From IMG/VR virus record IMGVR_UViG_3300003323_000711, positions 1 to 36,642 of that record: a stretch of DNA of 36,642 bases. One strand, given 5' to 3'. A program made the position numbers and the translations under genes. The stretch is from a virus. Positions 17,054 to 26,590 of the stretch are shown piece by piece. The notes under the pieces were generated by a model that saw only the letters and a list, made by a program, of their open reading frames with translations, did no database searches and was not told where the DNA came from. Position 1 is the stretch's first letter. Each line of letters begins with the position of its first letter.

Positions 17054-18580
17054 TCCTGCTACGCATTGTAAATCGAAGCAACGATTTGCCCTCATTATTT
17101 GAATACCGGCGGACTTCATACGAGTATACTCGGATTTATCCTGTACGGTAGTAAGGTACTTAGTCGCCTGTCCTCCAGTAGATCCCAACAGGATCTGCAG
17201 GGAACGTGGCATTGGGGTAAGACCTGGTACAACACCATCCAGAAAGGAACGGCCCTTTTGTGCTACGTGACGAATATTTGGCTGACCATCAACGTCACCA
17301 TCATCAATGAATACCATACGGTAGCTTTCCAGCGGCAGACCGCTTTCCGGATGAAGCGGGGAAACTTGTGCAGCACGGCCAATGTCAAATACTGGGTTAT
17401 GTTTCAGTTTGATAGTATGACCATCGATGTGGTAGAAGCCATCAAAATAACCACCCAGCATCAGGCCGTAGTTAGCACCTGTCACAAACTTGGAGGCAAT
17501 GTCGCCGGCGCCGAACGGACCCAGGAAAGTAGCTCCTTCAGCCATAAGTGCCCTGTGGAACTCCCGGCGGCCGCCAGTACCAGTATGAAGGGTAATGTTC
17601 ATCTTGGATGAATCCTCCATACCAAACAAGGCATAACCAACCTTATTGGACAGTGTCTTATAGGAGAGTTTGGAGTATGTGCTTTTGTTGGTGATCTGCT
17701 CCAGGATACCGGAAGTACGCGGAATTACTTTACCAGTCATTAGATCCTTCAACGGAATGGTGCCATCAGTAAGCCTGTTGTAGCGTGAGTACCAGTAGTA
17801 GTGCTCGCATTCTTCCATCCAGTTCTCTTCCATCTGCCACATGGCGTAATCCATCCACACATCAGTTTCTCCTTTGTCAGTCTGGACTTTAATGCGCATG
17901 ATCTTGTTGGCTGCGTTACCTGCCCAGGATAGACCGGCTCTCATGAATCCCATCTGGTTCTTGAACAGACCAGGCATAATCATATTGGACTCCGTAGAAC
18001 GAGATTCGGATTCTGCTACAGACGTATGCAGGCCGATCCATTTTACTTGAGGGTCCAGTTGATCCAGCGGACAGGAACTTTCATAGGTAGCCGGGTCCAA
18101 CTGGCATTCGTAGCGGTATCCACCACTAGCCGCCGGCTCACCATCACTGTGTACATAGGCCTGGATACCACCCTCGGATTGGATGATGTAGTATCTCTTG
18201 ATCCAGTTATCTGAGAATGTGATATAAAACCTACTGTGACCGTAACCTGGTTTGTCATCACCGGAATATTCAGTGGACAGTACTGTAGACACCTTAGTCC
18301 TACGGCCCATTACCGGATAAGTGAACTGCACATCATCAATTTCCGTTGCAGTATTATTTACACCATAACCTACACCACCAAGTGTCATCATCGAGATGGG
18401 GTACTTGGTATTGTAGTTACCCATGATGTATGTAAGCTTTTTGGTTAACTCCGATGGTTGGCCTTGACGCTGGTGATAGAAGTTGGTCTCATCCAGCAAT
18501 GACTTTGTATCGACTATCTGTTCCTGAACCTGGAACTTCATTTGAGGATACAAGGTATTGGCAGAGGTATTGGTAGCCAT
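17048..18580 (-). CDS. Major capsid protein, crAss-like, 510 aa
   Basis: Length (510 residues, close to crAss-like MCPs), position directly after a scaffold-like gene and two genes after the portal, and flanking hairpins around the gene all fit the main shell subunit. The sequence is balanced alpha/beta, rich in Gly, Tyr and Trp (M-W-Q-M-E-E-N-W-M-E-E-C-E-H-Y-Y-W-Y around residue 240), with no membrane segment. An HK97-type fold is expected from the family; the fold cannot be shown from sequence here. The start ATG at 18580 lies about 20 bp after the hairpin that spans the scaffold stop. No other gene in the block has these properties. Confidence 0.85.
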   Translation of the reverse strand: MATNTSANTLYPQMKFQVQEQIVDTKSLLDETNFYHQRQGQPSELTKKLTYIMGNYNTKYPISMMTLGGVGYGVNNTATEIDDVQFTYPVMGRRTKVSTVLSTEYSGDDKPGYGHSRFYITFSDNWIKRYYIIQSEGGIQAYVHSDGEPAASGGYRYECQLDPATYESSCPLDQLDPQVKWIGLHTSVAESESRSTESNMIMPGLFKNQMGFMRAGLSWAGNAANKIMRIKVQTDKGETDVWMDYAMWQMEENWMEECEHYYWYSRYNRLTDGTIPLKDLMTGKVIPRTSGILEQITNKSTYSKLSYKTLSNKVGYALFGMEDSSKMNITLHTGTGGRREFHRALMAEGATFLGPFGAGDIASKFVTGANYGLMLGGYFDGFYHIDGHTIKLKHNPVFDIGRAAQVSPLHPESGLPLESYRMVFIDDGDVDGQPNIRHVAQKGRSFLDGVVPGLTPMPRSLQILLGSTGGQATKYLTTVQDKSEYTRMKSAGIQIMRANRCFDLQCVAGL

Positions 18581-18597
18581 AATGAAGAAGAAATAAC

Positions 18598-18622
18598 AGG
18601 TGAGTAATTTTAAATCTCACCT
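18598..18622 (-). promoter_or_regulatory. Hairpin spanning scaffold stop, upstream of capsid gene
   Basis: Two perfect 7-base arms (AGGTGAG 18598-18604, CTCACCT 18616-18622) enclose an 11-base A/T loop. The scaffold stop codon lies in the loop. It sits about 20 bp before the capsid start and could be an attenuator, an mRNA end-protecting stem or a processing site that separates scaffold from capsid expression. There is no clear U tract, so a simple terminator is less likely. Confidence 0.55.
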
Positions 18623-19767
18623 AAAGTTAAATGCTTCTTACCTGTACTTGTACCTGTAGACCCGCTACTGGAGCCTGTTTTAGAGCTTTCAGCCTTCAAT
18701 CTTAATCTCTGTGAAGCTATTGTCTCCGCTTTCTTTTGTATAACTGATTTCAAATCTCCTTTTATGTGCTGGTAGAATAGAGATTCTACTTGTGTTTTGA
18801 GTTTACTTTCATCCAGTTCCTGAACAATCCAGAATTTGCGGGTCTGTGGATCGAACTGCAGATTATCCATCACAAACTGGGTGAACTCCTGCTTCTGGGC
18901 TTCCGGTACTACCAGGGACACTTCATCGTTAATTGCTTTTGTCAAGCGGTCACGGATACCTGTAACCGCTGTACTAATCAGTTGTTGCTGGCGCTCTTTC
19001 TCCTTTGCCAGCTCAGCAAGCTGCTGGCGCTGTGCTGTATCGATTGTCTGGTAGGCAGTGTTAGCCCTCTCTAGTAACTTATTGTCTTTGATTGCCTTTT
19101 GAACCAAGGCTTCAATTGTGTCTTCATCCAGACCCCTGGAACGCAGGTCGTGCCTGTACAGGTTTGTTTGAATCTCAACAGATTCCTTTACTTTATCCAG
19201 TTCAGGCAGTGTGTAGCCAGGTGTCTTATTGAAGAACTCTTCTTCACTTCCACCAGCTTCAATATGAAGCAGGAAGGCATACCCACGTGGGTTTCTGGTG
19301 GCCAGATCCTTTTCAAATTCATCAAAGGCATTTTCTCTTATAGCTTCGTCCCTGAGAGCCACGCCTTCAGGAGAAACCGGGTCTATGTCATCGGGATACT
19401 TTACTTCTACGTGCCGGCCTGTAATCTTCTCCACTACTTCGAAGAATTGTTCCTCTGTCTGCTCCTCTGCAGTTTGATCTCCCTTATCGTCTGTCTTACC
19501 TTCTTCCTTATTCTCACCTGCATCAGGCTCTTCCCCTTTCTGTTGATCCTGTCCTTCCTGACCCTCCTTATTACCTTCAGTACCAGGAGCAGGTGTGCTG
19601 GGGGTTGCTGGTGCAGGGCCACTGATACTGGGAATCTTAGGAGAACCATCTCCACCCTGTATACCACCGCTATCACCACTGGAGGTAGCATCGAGTTCCG
19701 CTAATGTCGGCGGCAGTGCCGGTGCGCCTTCTCCTTCCGGAGAACGCAATAATCTTACAATAGTCAT
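18610..19767 (-). CDS. Putative capsid scaffold protein, 385 aa
   Basis: Residues 1-100 are acidic and disordered (Pro/Gly-rich, then Glu/Gln/Lys/Asp-rich). The rest is largely helical with coiled-coil potential (about 225-280, A-K-E-K-E-R-Q-Q-Q), ending in a Ser/Gly/Thr-rich linker and a short basic/hydrophobic tail (K-K-H-L-T-L-G-E-I). Acidic helical proteins encoded between portal and MCP genes are usually scaffolds. The start codon shares one base with the portal stop (TAATG). No protease motif is visible. A near copy of the dispersed DNA motif (19578-19589) encodes P-A-P-G-T-E in the disordered part. Confidence 0.75.
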   Translation of the reverse strand: MTIVRLLRSPEGEGAPALPPTLAELDATSSGDSGGIQGGDGSPKIPSISGPAPATPSTPAPGTEGNKEGQEGQDQQKGEEPDAGENKEEGKTDDKGDQTAEEQTEEQFFEVVEKITGRHVEVKYPDDIDPVSPEGVALRDEAIRENAFDEFEKDLATRNPRGYAFLLHIEAGGSEEEFFNKTPGYTLPELDKVKESVEIQTNLYRHDLRSRGLDEDTIEALVQKAIKDNKLLERANTAYQTIDTAQRQQLAELAKEKERQQQLISTAVTGIRDRLTKAINDEVSLVVPEAQKQEFTQFVMDNLQFDPQTRKFWIVQELDESKLKTQVESLFYQHIKGDLKSVIQKKAETIASQRLRLKAESSKTGSSSGSTGTSTGKKHLTLGEI

Positions 19768-22193
19768 TACTGTTTAGTTTTAGGTTTTTGATTTGCTTTC
19801 TTACGATCTATCTTCAGCTTCTCTTTAGCGAGCGCGTGATCTTTCTTGTCTTTTTCTATTTGATGCTCCAGGGTCTTTCTCCTAGTATCAGCTTCCTGTT
19901 GCTTGAGCTTACGATTAGCTCTTTTCTCTTCTACATCAGCAAGTATCTTTTGCTGATCTAGGTTCAGGTAAGCTACCTCTACAGCGTCAGGTACGTTATT
20001 GTCATTGGAGTCACCATCCTGGTAAGTGAAAGTATTGAAGCTACCTTTGATGTATTCAATATCTTCTTTTCGGTCATACTCTTCGTGCATAGTACCACGC
20101 TTGAGAAGTTCCTTATATTCATCATGCCGTTGCTGTATCTCAAGTAACGCTTGTTCCTTTTCTTGCTCATCGGCAGCATTCTGTTGTGCAAGCTGCATTT
20201 CTATCTCTTCGATACGTTTGAGCTTCATTTTAAGTTCGGCGGCATTTACACTGTCAATCACCTCCATCACTGTTGAAGGCCTGGCATTGTTCTGTAACAT
20301 AGCCTGTGCATATCCCTTCATTTCGTTGAGCTTACGGATGTGTTCAGCAGAACCATCTACAAATACTCCCAGGTCTTCATTGGGAAAGTCTTCCGGATCT
20401 ATCTCCATTAGCTGGGTGCCAAATTCGTCGTCGTTGTAAACACTCCTAACACCTTTGGCAGTAAGGAACTTAGCATAGTCCATTATTCCCTGCAGTTCTT
20501 TCTCGATCAGTTCCTCAAACCCACTGAAGATCATATCTGTGATCACAGTACTCTGGAATACTGCCCGCTCGTTTACTCCCTGCAGGTCGGATGCATAAGT
20601 TTGCCCCTTACGCTGCCGGGTAATCCCTATTACATCATCCCACTGTTGCTTGTAGTAATCCATCAGGTTGATGAGTTCCTTGATATACTCAAACAGAGTC
20701 ATATCCAGTACCTGGTACTGGTTCCAGCTTTTATCAACACCTATTTGATTGCGGTCCAGCAAACCATAACCCAGAGCATCGGCGTAATAGAAGAATTTTT
20801 CATCATCCCAGTCGCCTTCATTCGGCACAGCATTCTTGTCCAATAGGACTATTTTTCCTTTACTCTTGGCAATTGTTTTTTCTATAACATAATTCAATAT
20901 AATCACCATGACCTGGAACGGTAGGCCAAGTTCCAGCACAGAGATATTATCAGCATGGAGGTCGGAGTACTTTCGGCCATTGTAGGATAGTTTACAAGCA
21001 GAAGCATTGTTCATTTCGTTACGCTGTACCTGTACCTCTCTCATATTCACATAGATACCGTTCTGTATATCTCCTATACGCTCACATTCATGCACAACGT
21101 TTACCCATTTCCATTCAACCCGTTCACCAGGACCAACTACGTAGTCCTCATCCACTTTCTTTTCTACGAAGTCCATCACCTCAAAATCAAAGTAGGTAAC
21201 AAACCCCACTTTCCTGCGGCCCTTCCATTGTACATGGAATACCGGTATCTTATTGCGTTCTTCAGGGGAAGTATATAACCCACGCATGTGATCGTAAAAC
21301 GTAGCAGGTGTAGAGAACCAGTATTGCCGCTCCAGGTCTTTTTGTTCCTGCTCCTTTAACTGCGACCAGTAACGGTCTACTACGCTGGATAGAGAATACA
21401 GGCGCCGGCACACAACCCATTCCCCATCCTCTATATATTCACTGCTATCACTATCTTTATCGTAATCGATCTGTAGTGGAGAAATATCCTCGTATACCAA
21501 TCCCTCGTTCACTACTCCTTTGTAAGAGAATGCCATACCAGCAATCAGCCAATGCTTGAACATCTTGTGTAGCTTCTTCTTGATGTTCTTTTCCCGGATG
21601 ACACGCCGAAGCCATTTCTGTCCTTTAATAGCAATGGCATCTTTGTAGGATGCATGATAGGCTTCTTTAACCTGATCAGGCAGCGGAGGTTCCTGTTCCA
21701 GTTGCTGCAATTGTTCCGGTGTCAGTTGCTCTCCCATTGCCTGTGCTTCCCTTAGTACTGTCTGGATAAATAACTGATCTAGGTTCTTTTTTATGGCACT
21801 GCTCAATCCTTCTGTGTAGCGGATGTAGCCATTTTCTCCCAGGTTCTCTACGTTATAAACAAAAGGTCTCCTCGGCCACTCACCGAGCAGCAGGTCTATG
21901 TTTGTCCTGAGTATAGTAACAGGCCTTACTTTGGCTGGGAATGCCTTATGCGCAGCATTACTGCTACTCAATGGGTTGGTGATGTGCTTAAACCAGGATA
22001 GGGGAAATTGGTTGTTATACACTTCGTATAACTCCAGCAAATTCTTCCTGGTACTGGTCTGAGACCCATATATAAAATTGCAGCGGCTGATATAGTGGTT
22101 AGCATTGGCCTTATACCAATCGTTATCCTTTTCACTATATGAGAGCATTTGTAAAGGCCGATTGGTTTGATCTACTGGTATCTCGTTAGCCAT
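19767..22193 (-). CDS. Portal protein, 808 aa
   Basis: The protein is of portal size for this group and lies between TerL and the scaffold. Residues 70-110 contain A-A-H-K-A-F-P-A-K-V-R-P and L-R-T-N-I-D-L-L-L-G-E-W-P-R-R-P-F, matching the pattern I-N-L-L-L-G-E ... R-P-F that I know from crAss-like portals. A wing/stem-like region with aromatic and charged alternation follows, then a long Glu/Gln/Lys coiled-coil C-terminal tail from about 640 ending in a strongly basic segment. It forms the dodecameric DNA channel at one vertex and docks TerL. It is separated from TerL by 32 bp without hairpins. Confidence 0.9.
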   Translation of the reverse strand: MANEIPVDQTNRPLQMLSYSEKDNDWYKANANHYISRCNFIYGSQTSTRKNLLELYEVYNNQFPLSWFKHITNPLSSSNAAHKAFPAKVRPVTILRTNIDLLLGEWPRRPFVYNVENLGENGYIRYTEGLSSAIKKNLDQLFIQTVLREAQAMGEQLTPEQLQQLEQEPPLPDQVKEAYHASYKDAIAIKGQKWLRRVIREKNIKKKLHKMFKHWLIAGMAFSYKGVVNEGLVYEDISPLQIDYDKDSDSSEYIEDGEWVVCRRLYSLSSVVDRYWSQLKEQEQKDLERQYWFSTPATFYDHMRGLYTSPEERNKIPVFHVQWKGRRKVGFVTYFDFEVMDFVEKKVDEDYVVGPGERVEWKWVNVVHECERIGDIQNGIYVNMREVQVQRNEMNNASACKLSYNGRKYSDLHADNISVLELGLPFQVMVIILNYVIEKTIAKSKGKIVLLDKNAVPNEGDWDDEKFFYYADALGYGLLDRNQIGVDKSWNQYQVLDMTLFEYIKELINLMDYYKQQWDDVIGITRQRKGQTYASDLQGVNERAVFQSTVITDMIFSGFEELIEKELQGIMDYAKFLTAKGVRSVYNDDEFGTQLMEIDPEDFPNEDLGVFVDGSAEHIRKLNEMKGYAQAMLQNNARPSTVMEVIDSVNAAELKMKLKRIEEIEMQLAQQNAADEQEKEQALLEIQQRHDEYKELLKRGTMHEEYDRKEDIEYIKGSFNTFTYQDGDSNDNNVPDAVEVAYLNLDQQKILADVEEKRANRKLKQQEADTRRKTLEHQIEKDKKDHALAKEKLKIDRKKANQKPKTKQ

Positions 22194-22225
22194 GATAGAA
22201 GTGTTTGAACAAAGTTAGATGGATA

Positions 22226-24328
22226 TTAGTAGGGCGTTGTGACTTCTCCGCCGTCCCCGTAATCGTTTTCACCGAAAAGCACTTTTTGGTTACTATAGAA
22301 CTTTCGTCCTTCTCTTCTTTGTTTAACCATGTGTGCCCGACGCTCTTTTAACATAAACATGGCCACAATACCAGAGGATATACAGTCATAGTTGCCGCTT
22401 TCTGGATTATGTTTTGCCATCTCACGCAAGAACTTTATCTTATAAAGCTGATTTATATTGTATATCATATTACCTTTTTCGTCCACTCCTCTTGGCTCCA
22501 TATGCCAATCCTCCAGGTACATTAGCCCTAGTTTCTTTCGTTCTGTTGGCATATTCATCAGGTAAGAGTTACCAGCACTCTTGGATGCCACTTCCTTATT
22601 ATGTATCATCTCTGGTTCATGCTCTAACCGGTGTAGTTTACGATGCGTCTTAGCGTATGTTACAACCGCTTGCCCGCCGCCGGATATTTCGCCTTGAGCC
22701 TTACAATTGTACATATCGCATAGCATGAATAAAATCTCAATGATGCTGTCAGAGTTTGGCATACGTCCCACGTACCATGCTACAGGCAAACCAACAAAGG
22801 ATGGATCTACATCGTTTTCCTGTTTCCATACTGTAATGTCGTATAGTGAGGTAAGATCTTCCGATTCATCTTTGTAGTATGGGTCAAATGTTACACAATA
22901 CATCCCTTCCGGCACCAGTCCATTTTGATCCTGGTAAGGTCGTTGTACTATACTAACGCATCCATTAAGCTCATCCGATTGGTTATGCGGATGCTCTTCT
23001 ACTGGTTTGGCTATTTCTTTTGGTAGTATGCTGAATAGCACACCACCTATTGCATCTGTACTTTTACTTCGAGTCAGTTTACCATGTCGGATCAATGCCT
23101 GAGCGGCCTTATTTGTCTCTAGGTATCTAATCTGAGCATTACAGGCGTCAACATTAAATCCGTTACCGGTTAACCGTTGCAGTGCCTCAGCTGGATTTCG
23201 GGGATATTCGGCCTTACGCCTATCCAGATCCTTTGGTTTGCCGCTTGTACGTTTCTTCTCCCTCTCCTTTTCATCGTCAGCAATGGCGCCTTCCATATCT
23301 ACATTACCTTCTTCATCCATGAACTCTTCATTGGCCCTAAAACAGGGAACAAAGTAACCACACTCTGTTCCGAACATTCCTTCTTCGTAGGGATTTGGAA
23401 ATTGCAGCATATCCCAGGCTTCCGGGTGGTTGAAGATATTCTCCAGTCCTTGAATTCCAGGCCCCTGTTCACCGCCAGTACCAAATACAGTAGCCTGGCC
23501 AACATATATGGAACCACTTCGTAAAGAACCAAGAGATACTTCCAATGCATCCTCCAGGTGAGGGAAAGAACCGCTCTCTTCAAAGGTTACCTTACGGCCC
23601 CTCTTACCACGGGTTTTCTTGGGCTTGTCCACGATCTGGGCTATGATCTCACTCATCACTCCCCGTTCAGTACCATATTCATCTTTGTAGGATGCCTTCT
23701 GGTGCATCAGGGTATTGTGCACCTGCCGGTTCTTTCTCCAGTACGGACAGTACTGGTTGATCCAGTCCAGTCCATCCTTTACCTTATCCATAATGGCGTC
23801 ACCTACCAGGAAGGATTCACCGCTGGCGAAGTAGTAACTTTTAGAACCATGAATGAAGTTGTAGTTGTAGACGCCGTCCCAGGCCTCCTTAAAAGAGAAC
23901 CCGGCGCCACGGGTTTTCAGACAGCACAGGTGCCGGCCTCCCGGGGAGTGCACCCCCATGAATTCTCCCCCGTACCAACTGATATGCTTGAAGTTCCACC
24001 ATTCATAGTCTATCTCCCAGAAAGCAGGAAAGGATACTACCTTCTCTGAAATCTTTGCAGACAGGCGGCCACGTTTATCTCTTACTTCTTTCAGTGCCGT
24101 TTCAGGTATGCGGAAGATGGGAAAGAAATTAAGGTAGCCATAGTGCCGGCCAGAGATCCAGAGATCACCAACCTTGTAACCATACTTACACCTACGCTCC
24201 TGCTCTTCCCAGTACTGGAAATAGTCACGGCTTCCCTGTGGCGCCAGTGTATACCGGCCCCCGTTCTTCTTCCATTCTATTGCAGCTTCAGAGAAATGTC
24301 TTGTGTTAACTAGTGCATGAAATCCCAT
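22226..24328 (-). CDS. terL: Terminase large subunit (TerL), 700 aa
   Basis: This is the DNA-packaging motor and headful nuclease. The ATPase domain shows a deviant Walker A (C-L-K-T-R-G-A-G-F-S-F-K, residues 136-147), comparable to the R-G-F-S type seen in crAss-like terminases; a Walker B with catalytic Glu (V-T-F-E-E-S-G, 247-253); and a coupling motif (V-F-G-T-G-G, 281-286). The RNase H-like nuclease domain shows candidate acidic residues D482 (V-T-F-D-P-Y), E547 (Q-G-E-I-S-G-G) and a late Asp (Y-D-C-I-S-S-G, about 654). The N-terminal region (H-F-S-E-A-A-I-E-W-K-K and L-W-I-S-G-R-H-Y-G-Y-L-N) is also typical. The next gene is the portal, as expected. Confidence 0.93.
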   Translation of the reverse strand: MGFHALVNTRHFSEAAIEWKKNGGRYTLAPQGSRDYFQYWEEQERRCKYGYKVGDLWISGRHYGYLNFFPIFRIPETALKEVRDKRGRLSAKISEKVVSFPAFWEIDYEWWNFKHISWYGGEFMGVHSPGGRHLCCLKTRGAGFSFKEAWDGVYNYNFIHGSKSYYFASGESFLVGDAIMDKVKDGLDWINQYCPYWRKNRQVHNTLMHQKASYKDEYGTERGVMSEIIAQIVDKPKKTRGKRGRKVTFEESGSFPHLEDALEVSLGSLRSGSIYVGQATVFGTGGEQGPGIQGLENIFNHPEAWDMLQFPNPYEEGMFGTECGYFVPCFRANEEFMDEEGNVDMEGAIADDEKEREKKRTSGKPKDLDRRKAEYPRNPAEALQRLTGNGFNVDACNAQIRYLETNKAAQALIRHGKLTRSKSTDAIGGVLFSILPKEIAKPVEEHPHNQSDELNGCVSIVQRPYQDQNGLVPEGMYCVTFDPYYKDESEDLTSLYDITVWKQENDVDPSFVGLPVAWYVGRMPNSDSIIEILFMLCDMYNCKAQGEISGGGQAVVTYAKTHRKLHRLEHEPEMIHNKEVASKSAGNSYLMNMPTERKKLGLMYLEDWHMEPRGVDEKGNMIYNINQLYKIKFLREMAKHNPESGNYDCISSGIVAMFMLKERRAHMVKQRREGRKFYSNQKVLFGENDYGDGGEVTTPY

Positions 24329-24385
24329 CCCGAGTCTGTTTAGGCCTTGCCTGCCAGCTGCCTGTTGCTCTTCCTGGGATCGTTA

Positions 24386-25096
24386 TTATTTTTTGTGGAT
24401 CAATTTCATTAAATCTTCCATGGACCTGCCATTAGAATCAGGGCCACCGGCACCAATTTCGGTAGCCTTCTTATTCTGGGCAATGTTAACAGAACCAGCA
24501 GCAATGTCCGCCTCACTCCAGCTGGATACTTTATCTTCGTTTTCACCTTTTACTGCAGTACCACGGATACCGGTACCGCCTTCCTTCATCTCTTCCTCTA
24601 CCCTACGAGCGAAGCTCTTGATACTGGCGTACATCTTATCCAGCTTATCGACGGTAGAGGCTATCTTATCAGGAGAGTGCCGTAGCTCTCCTGCCCTGGT
24701 AGTTTCTTTAAAGTCAATGTTCTCCAGATACAGATCCATCTGGTCCTGCATTTTTAGCAGTGCACGGTAGGTACGAAGAGACCTGGCAGCCTTCATGGCT
24801 AGTTCTTCGTACTTCTTAGAAGCAATTTCTACCACAGAGTCTATCTCTTGTAAGCCAGCGTAGTAAAGCGCTTCTTTATGCCGTTCTGTTTCCTCCCAAT
24901 CCCGGATAGGAGAGTTGAAATCGTTGAAGAAGTAGATGTAAGAGAACTCGCGGCGGGTCTGGCGTTTTAATTTGCCACTGGAATCACCTTTAGAACCTTT
25001 ATCCCGACGGTAAATAGCTTCAAACTCCGGGATCAGCATGATCCAGGGTTTATTCAGTTTAACTTCCATGTTCTCATCTATCTCAAACAGTCTCAT
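24386..25096 (-). CDS. Candidate small terminase or packaging-associated protein, 236 aa
   Basis: The N-terminal part (L-N-K-P-W-I-M-L-I-P-E-F-E-A-I-Y-R-R-D, then S-Y-I-Y-F-F-N-D-F-N-S-P-I, residues 15-62) is a pattern I have seen upstream of TerL in crAss-like phages. A long helical region (90-165) could oligomerise, and the C-terminus is disordered. I see no convincing helix-turn-helix. Its place directly upstream of terL and its coupling with the HU/IHF gene (14-bp overlap) make TerS the best guess, but unproven. The 57-bp gap before terL shows no strong hairpin. Confidence 0.6.
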   Translation of the reverse strand: MRLFEIDENMEVKLNKPWIMLIPEFEAIYRRDKGSKGDSSGKLKRQTRREFSYIYFFNDFNSPIRDWEETERHKEALYYAGLQEIDSVVEIASKKYEELAMKAARSLRTYRALLKMQDQMDLYLENIDFKETTRAGELRHSPDKIASTVDKLDKMYASIKSFARRVEEEMKEGGTGIRGTAVKGENEDKVSSWSEADIAAGSVNIAQNKKATEIGAGGPDSNGRSMEDLMKLIHKK

Positions 25097-25424
25097 TTCC
25101 TTTGTCTTTTAATTCCTCCAACCGGTAATCCAACAGTTGCATCCCGTTCAAGGCCCGGTAGATCATGTCTTTACCATTACGTTTGTTCATCTTAACCTTA
25201 TTCATACGGTTCAGTTTTGCAGCTTTAGGCTTAAACTTACCGAAGTAAGGCAACATCACTCCTTCCATAGTACCTTTCCTGATCACGTCGTAGATATAAT
25301 TACCTACAAAGTCAATGACATGTTTGGCTTCTCCTTTCGTGATCTTGTTCATGCGTGCTGTCTCTTCAAGGAGGTGGTCATTAGCCAATGGGATATCCTT
25401 GATAGAGGTTTTTAACCCAGCCAT
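25083..25424 (-). CDS. HU/IHF-family DNA-bending protein, 113 aa
   Basis: The core R-K-G-T-M-E-G-V-M-L-P-Y-F-G-K-F-K-P-K (residues 49-67) matches the strand-turn-strand of HU/IHF proteins, where V-x-I-P-x-F-G-K-F is diagnostic. Preceding helices (18-48) and a basic arm-like segment (68-90, rich in Lys, Arg and Asn) fit the fold. The length is slightly above the usual 90-100 residues. Crassvirales genomes typically carry IHF-like genes near the packaging genes, as here. It may compact or bend DNA during packaging or regulate transcription. It overlaps both neighbours by 13-14 bp. Confidence 0.85.
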   Translation of the reverse strand: MAGLKTSIKDIPLANDHLLEETARMNKITKGEAKHVIDFVGNYIYDVIRKGTMEGVMLPYFGKFKPKAAKLNRMNKVKMNKRNGKDMIYRALNGMQLLDYRLEELKDKGNETV

Positions 25425-26200
25425 CGTATATGTTTTAGATAATTAAGCGCTGCTAATACTTCAGACCGCAGGTATGGAAGTTCCTCTACAATAGGATCCG
25501 GTGTGCCCAGCCCCTCTATCTCATGCGGATAATGTATGATCCTACGTTTACCTGGTCTGAAGTTAAAGTACTCACCCATGTATTGATATATCGATAATTG
25601 TAGTGTGTAATGGTTATGGGTAGAGTCCTGCAGGTGGGAAAGTGAACCGAGCATCATCCTTGGGCCAGTCTTCGGATCATGGTAGGACTCCTTATTAATC
25701 TTCTCGTTGGTCTTGTAGTCGTCGATATGCATGTACTTGTGACCAAGTACCTTTTCAATGATAGGTTTGTCACAGCGACCGGCTATCCGCCAGTCATGGC
25801 GCCACAATTTCATTTCAGGATAAACGCCATCCCCCAAATCCTGGTAGCCGTAAGCTTTCCACCCATCGTAAATTACCGGCTGTTCCAGGTTATAAACCCT
25901 GAAATGTCTTCCGTTTACTAGATCAAATCCTCTATTATGCAGGAAGTCTTCCTTCTGACTGTGTATGAGGGTACCACGTTCACAGGCCCTGTCCCGCTTA
26001 CCATCCCACTTCTTTTTCCAGTACTCAGGAGTGTTTCCATACCGGTATGCCATGTACTGCGAACGCTCCTCTGTGTTAAACTGGTTGACAAATTGCTCCA
26101 CGATTTGCGTGGCAGAGCGGTAAGTGACATCACCCAGGTAGTATCTGTGTATGTCATGATCATACTGTACTTCAATATTAGGACTCAATTGCGATACCAT
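25412..26200 (-). CDS. PD-(D/E)XK superfamily nuclease (RecB/Cas4-like), 262 aa
   Basis: The motifs appear in the order expected for the RecB-like nuclease family: G-T-L-I-H (His80), P-E-M (Glu129), A-G-R-C-D (Asp144), H-I-D-D-Y-K-T-N (catalytic D-x-K at D161/K163), and Q-L-S-I-Y (Q201, Y205). There is no helicase domain and no cysteine quartet that would suggest a Cas4 iron-sulfur cluster. It is probably used for phage DNA recombination, replication-end processing or host DNA breakdown; a role in packaging is possible from its position. It overlaps the hypothetical gene upstream by 23 bp and the HU/IHF gene downstream by 13 bp. Confidence 0.85.
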   Translation of the reverse strand: MVSQLSPNIEVQYDHDIHRYYLGDVTYRSATQIVEQFVNQFNTEERSQYMAYRYGNTPEYWKKKWDGKRDRACERGTLIHSQKEDFLHNRGFDLVNGRHFRVYNLEQPVIYDGWKAYGYQDLGDGVYPEMKLWRHDWRIAGRCDKPIIEKVLGHKYMHIDDYKTNEKINKESYHDPKTGPRMMLGSLSHLQDSTHNHYTLQLSIYQYMGEYFNFRPGKRRIIHYPHEIEGLGTPDPIVEELPYLRSEVLAALNYLKHIRWLG

Positions 26201-26576
26201 CTACAAAATGTATTTCAGTTGGTTCTTTACTAAGTAACATCCATAGGCCCTCTTCTACTCCAAGCTTCTGAGCCTGTTCTTGGGAAAGATCTTCAAACTT
26301 GTACAAGTACCAGGAGATAGAGGCAGCGTACCTGCGCATCTCAGACAAGATGACCTGCCGGTTATACTCTGTAGACATAGGACTACTTCCTACTATTTGC
26401 TTTAACTGGTCATAGATTTTGGTAGGAAGTCTTCTAAGATTGACTGTACCGTGCTCATAGTTCAATAAAATACCAGTTGGATCATAATGCCAGTATGGGT
26501 AAATTATATCTGCACTATGTAACTGAACTACACCGACACTCTTCTGTACTTCGCTGATTACTTGTGTTACCTCCAT
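26178..26576 (-). CDS. Hypothetical protein heading the left operon, 132 aa
   Basis: I do not recognise this protein. It is a mixed alpha/beta chain with no signal peptide, membrane segment or metal motif. As the first gene of the minus-strand block, it follows the 26577-27279 control region, and a 12-bp palindrome lies directly upstream of its start codon. A near copy of the dispersed 13-bp motif (26306-26317) is inside it, read as I-S-W-Y-L. The 23-bp overlap with the nuclease start supports co-expression. It could be an early regulator or a nuclease partner, but nothing in the sequence decides this. Confidence 0.65.
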   Translation of the reverse strand: MEVTQVISEVQKSVGVVQLHSADIIYPYWHYDPTGILLNYEHGTVNLRRLPTKIYDQLKQIVGSSPMSTEYNRQVILSEMRRYAASISWYLYKFEDLSQEQAQKLGVEEGLWMLLSKEPTEIHFVDGIAIES

Positions 26577-26578
26577 CG

Positions 26579-26590
26579 TAAACTAGTTTA
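26579..26590. promoter_or_regulatory. 12-bp perfect palindrome at start of left operon
   Basis: TAAACTAGTTTA lies 3 bp from the start codon of the first minus-strand gene. A perfect dyad in this place suits a repressor or other dimeric regulator acting on transcription or translation start. The half-site AACTAG also ends both DnaA-box-like repeats to the right. Confidence 0.45.

Noticed and set aside
25412-26200. Cas4 and a nearby CRISPR system
   Set aside because: The nuclease lacks an iron-sulfur cysteine set, and no regular direct repeats with spacers are present.
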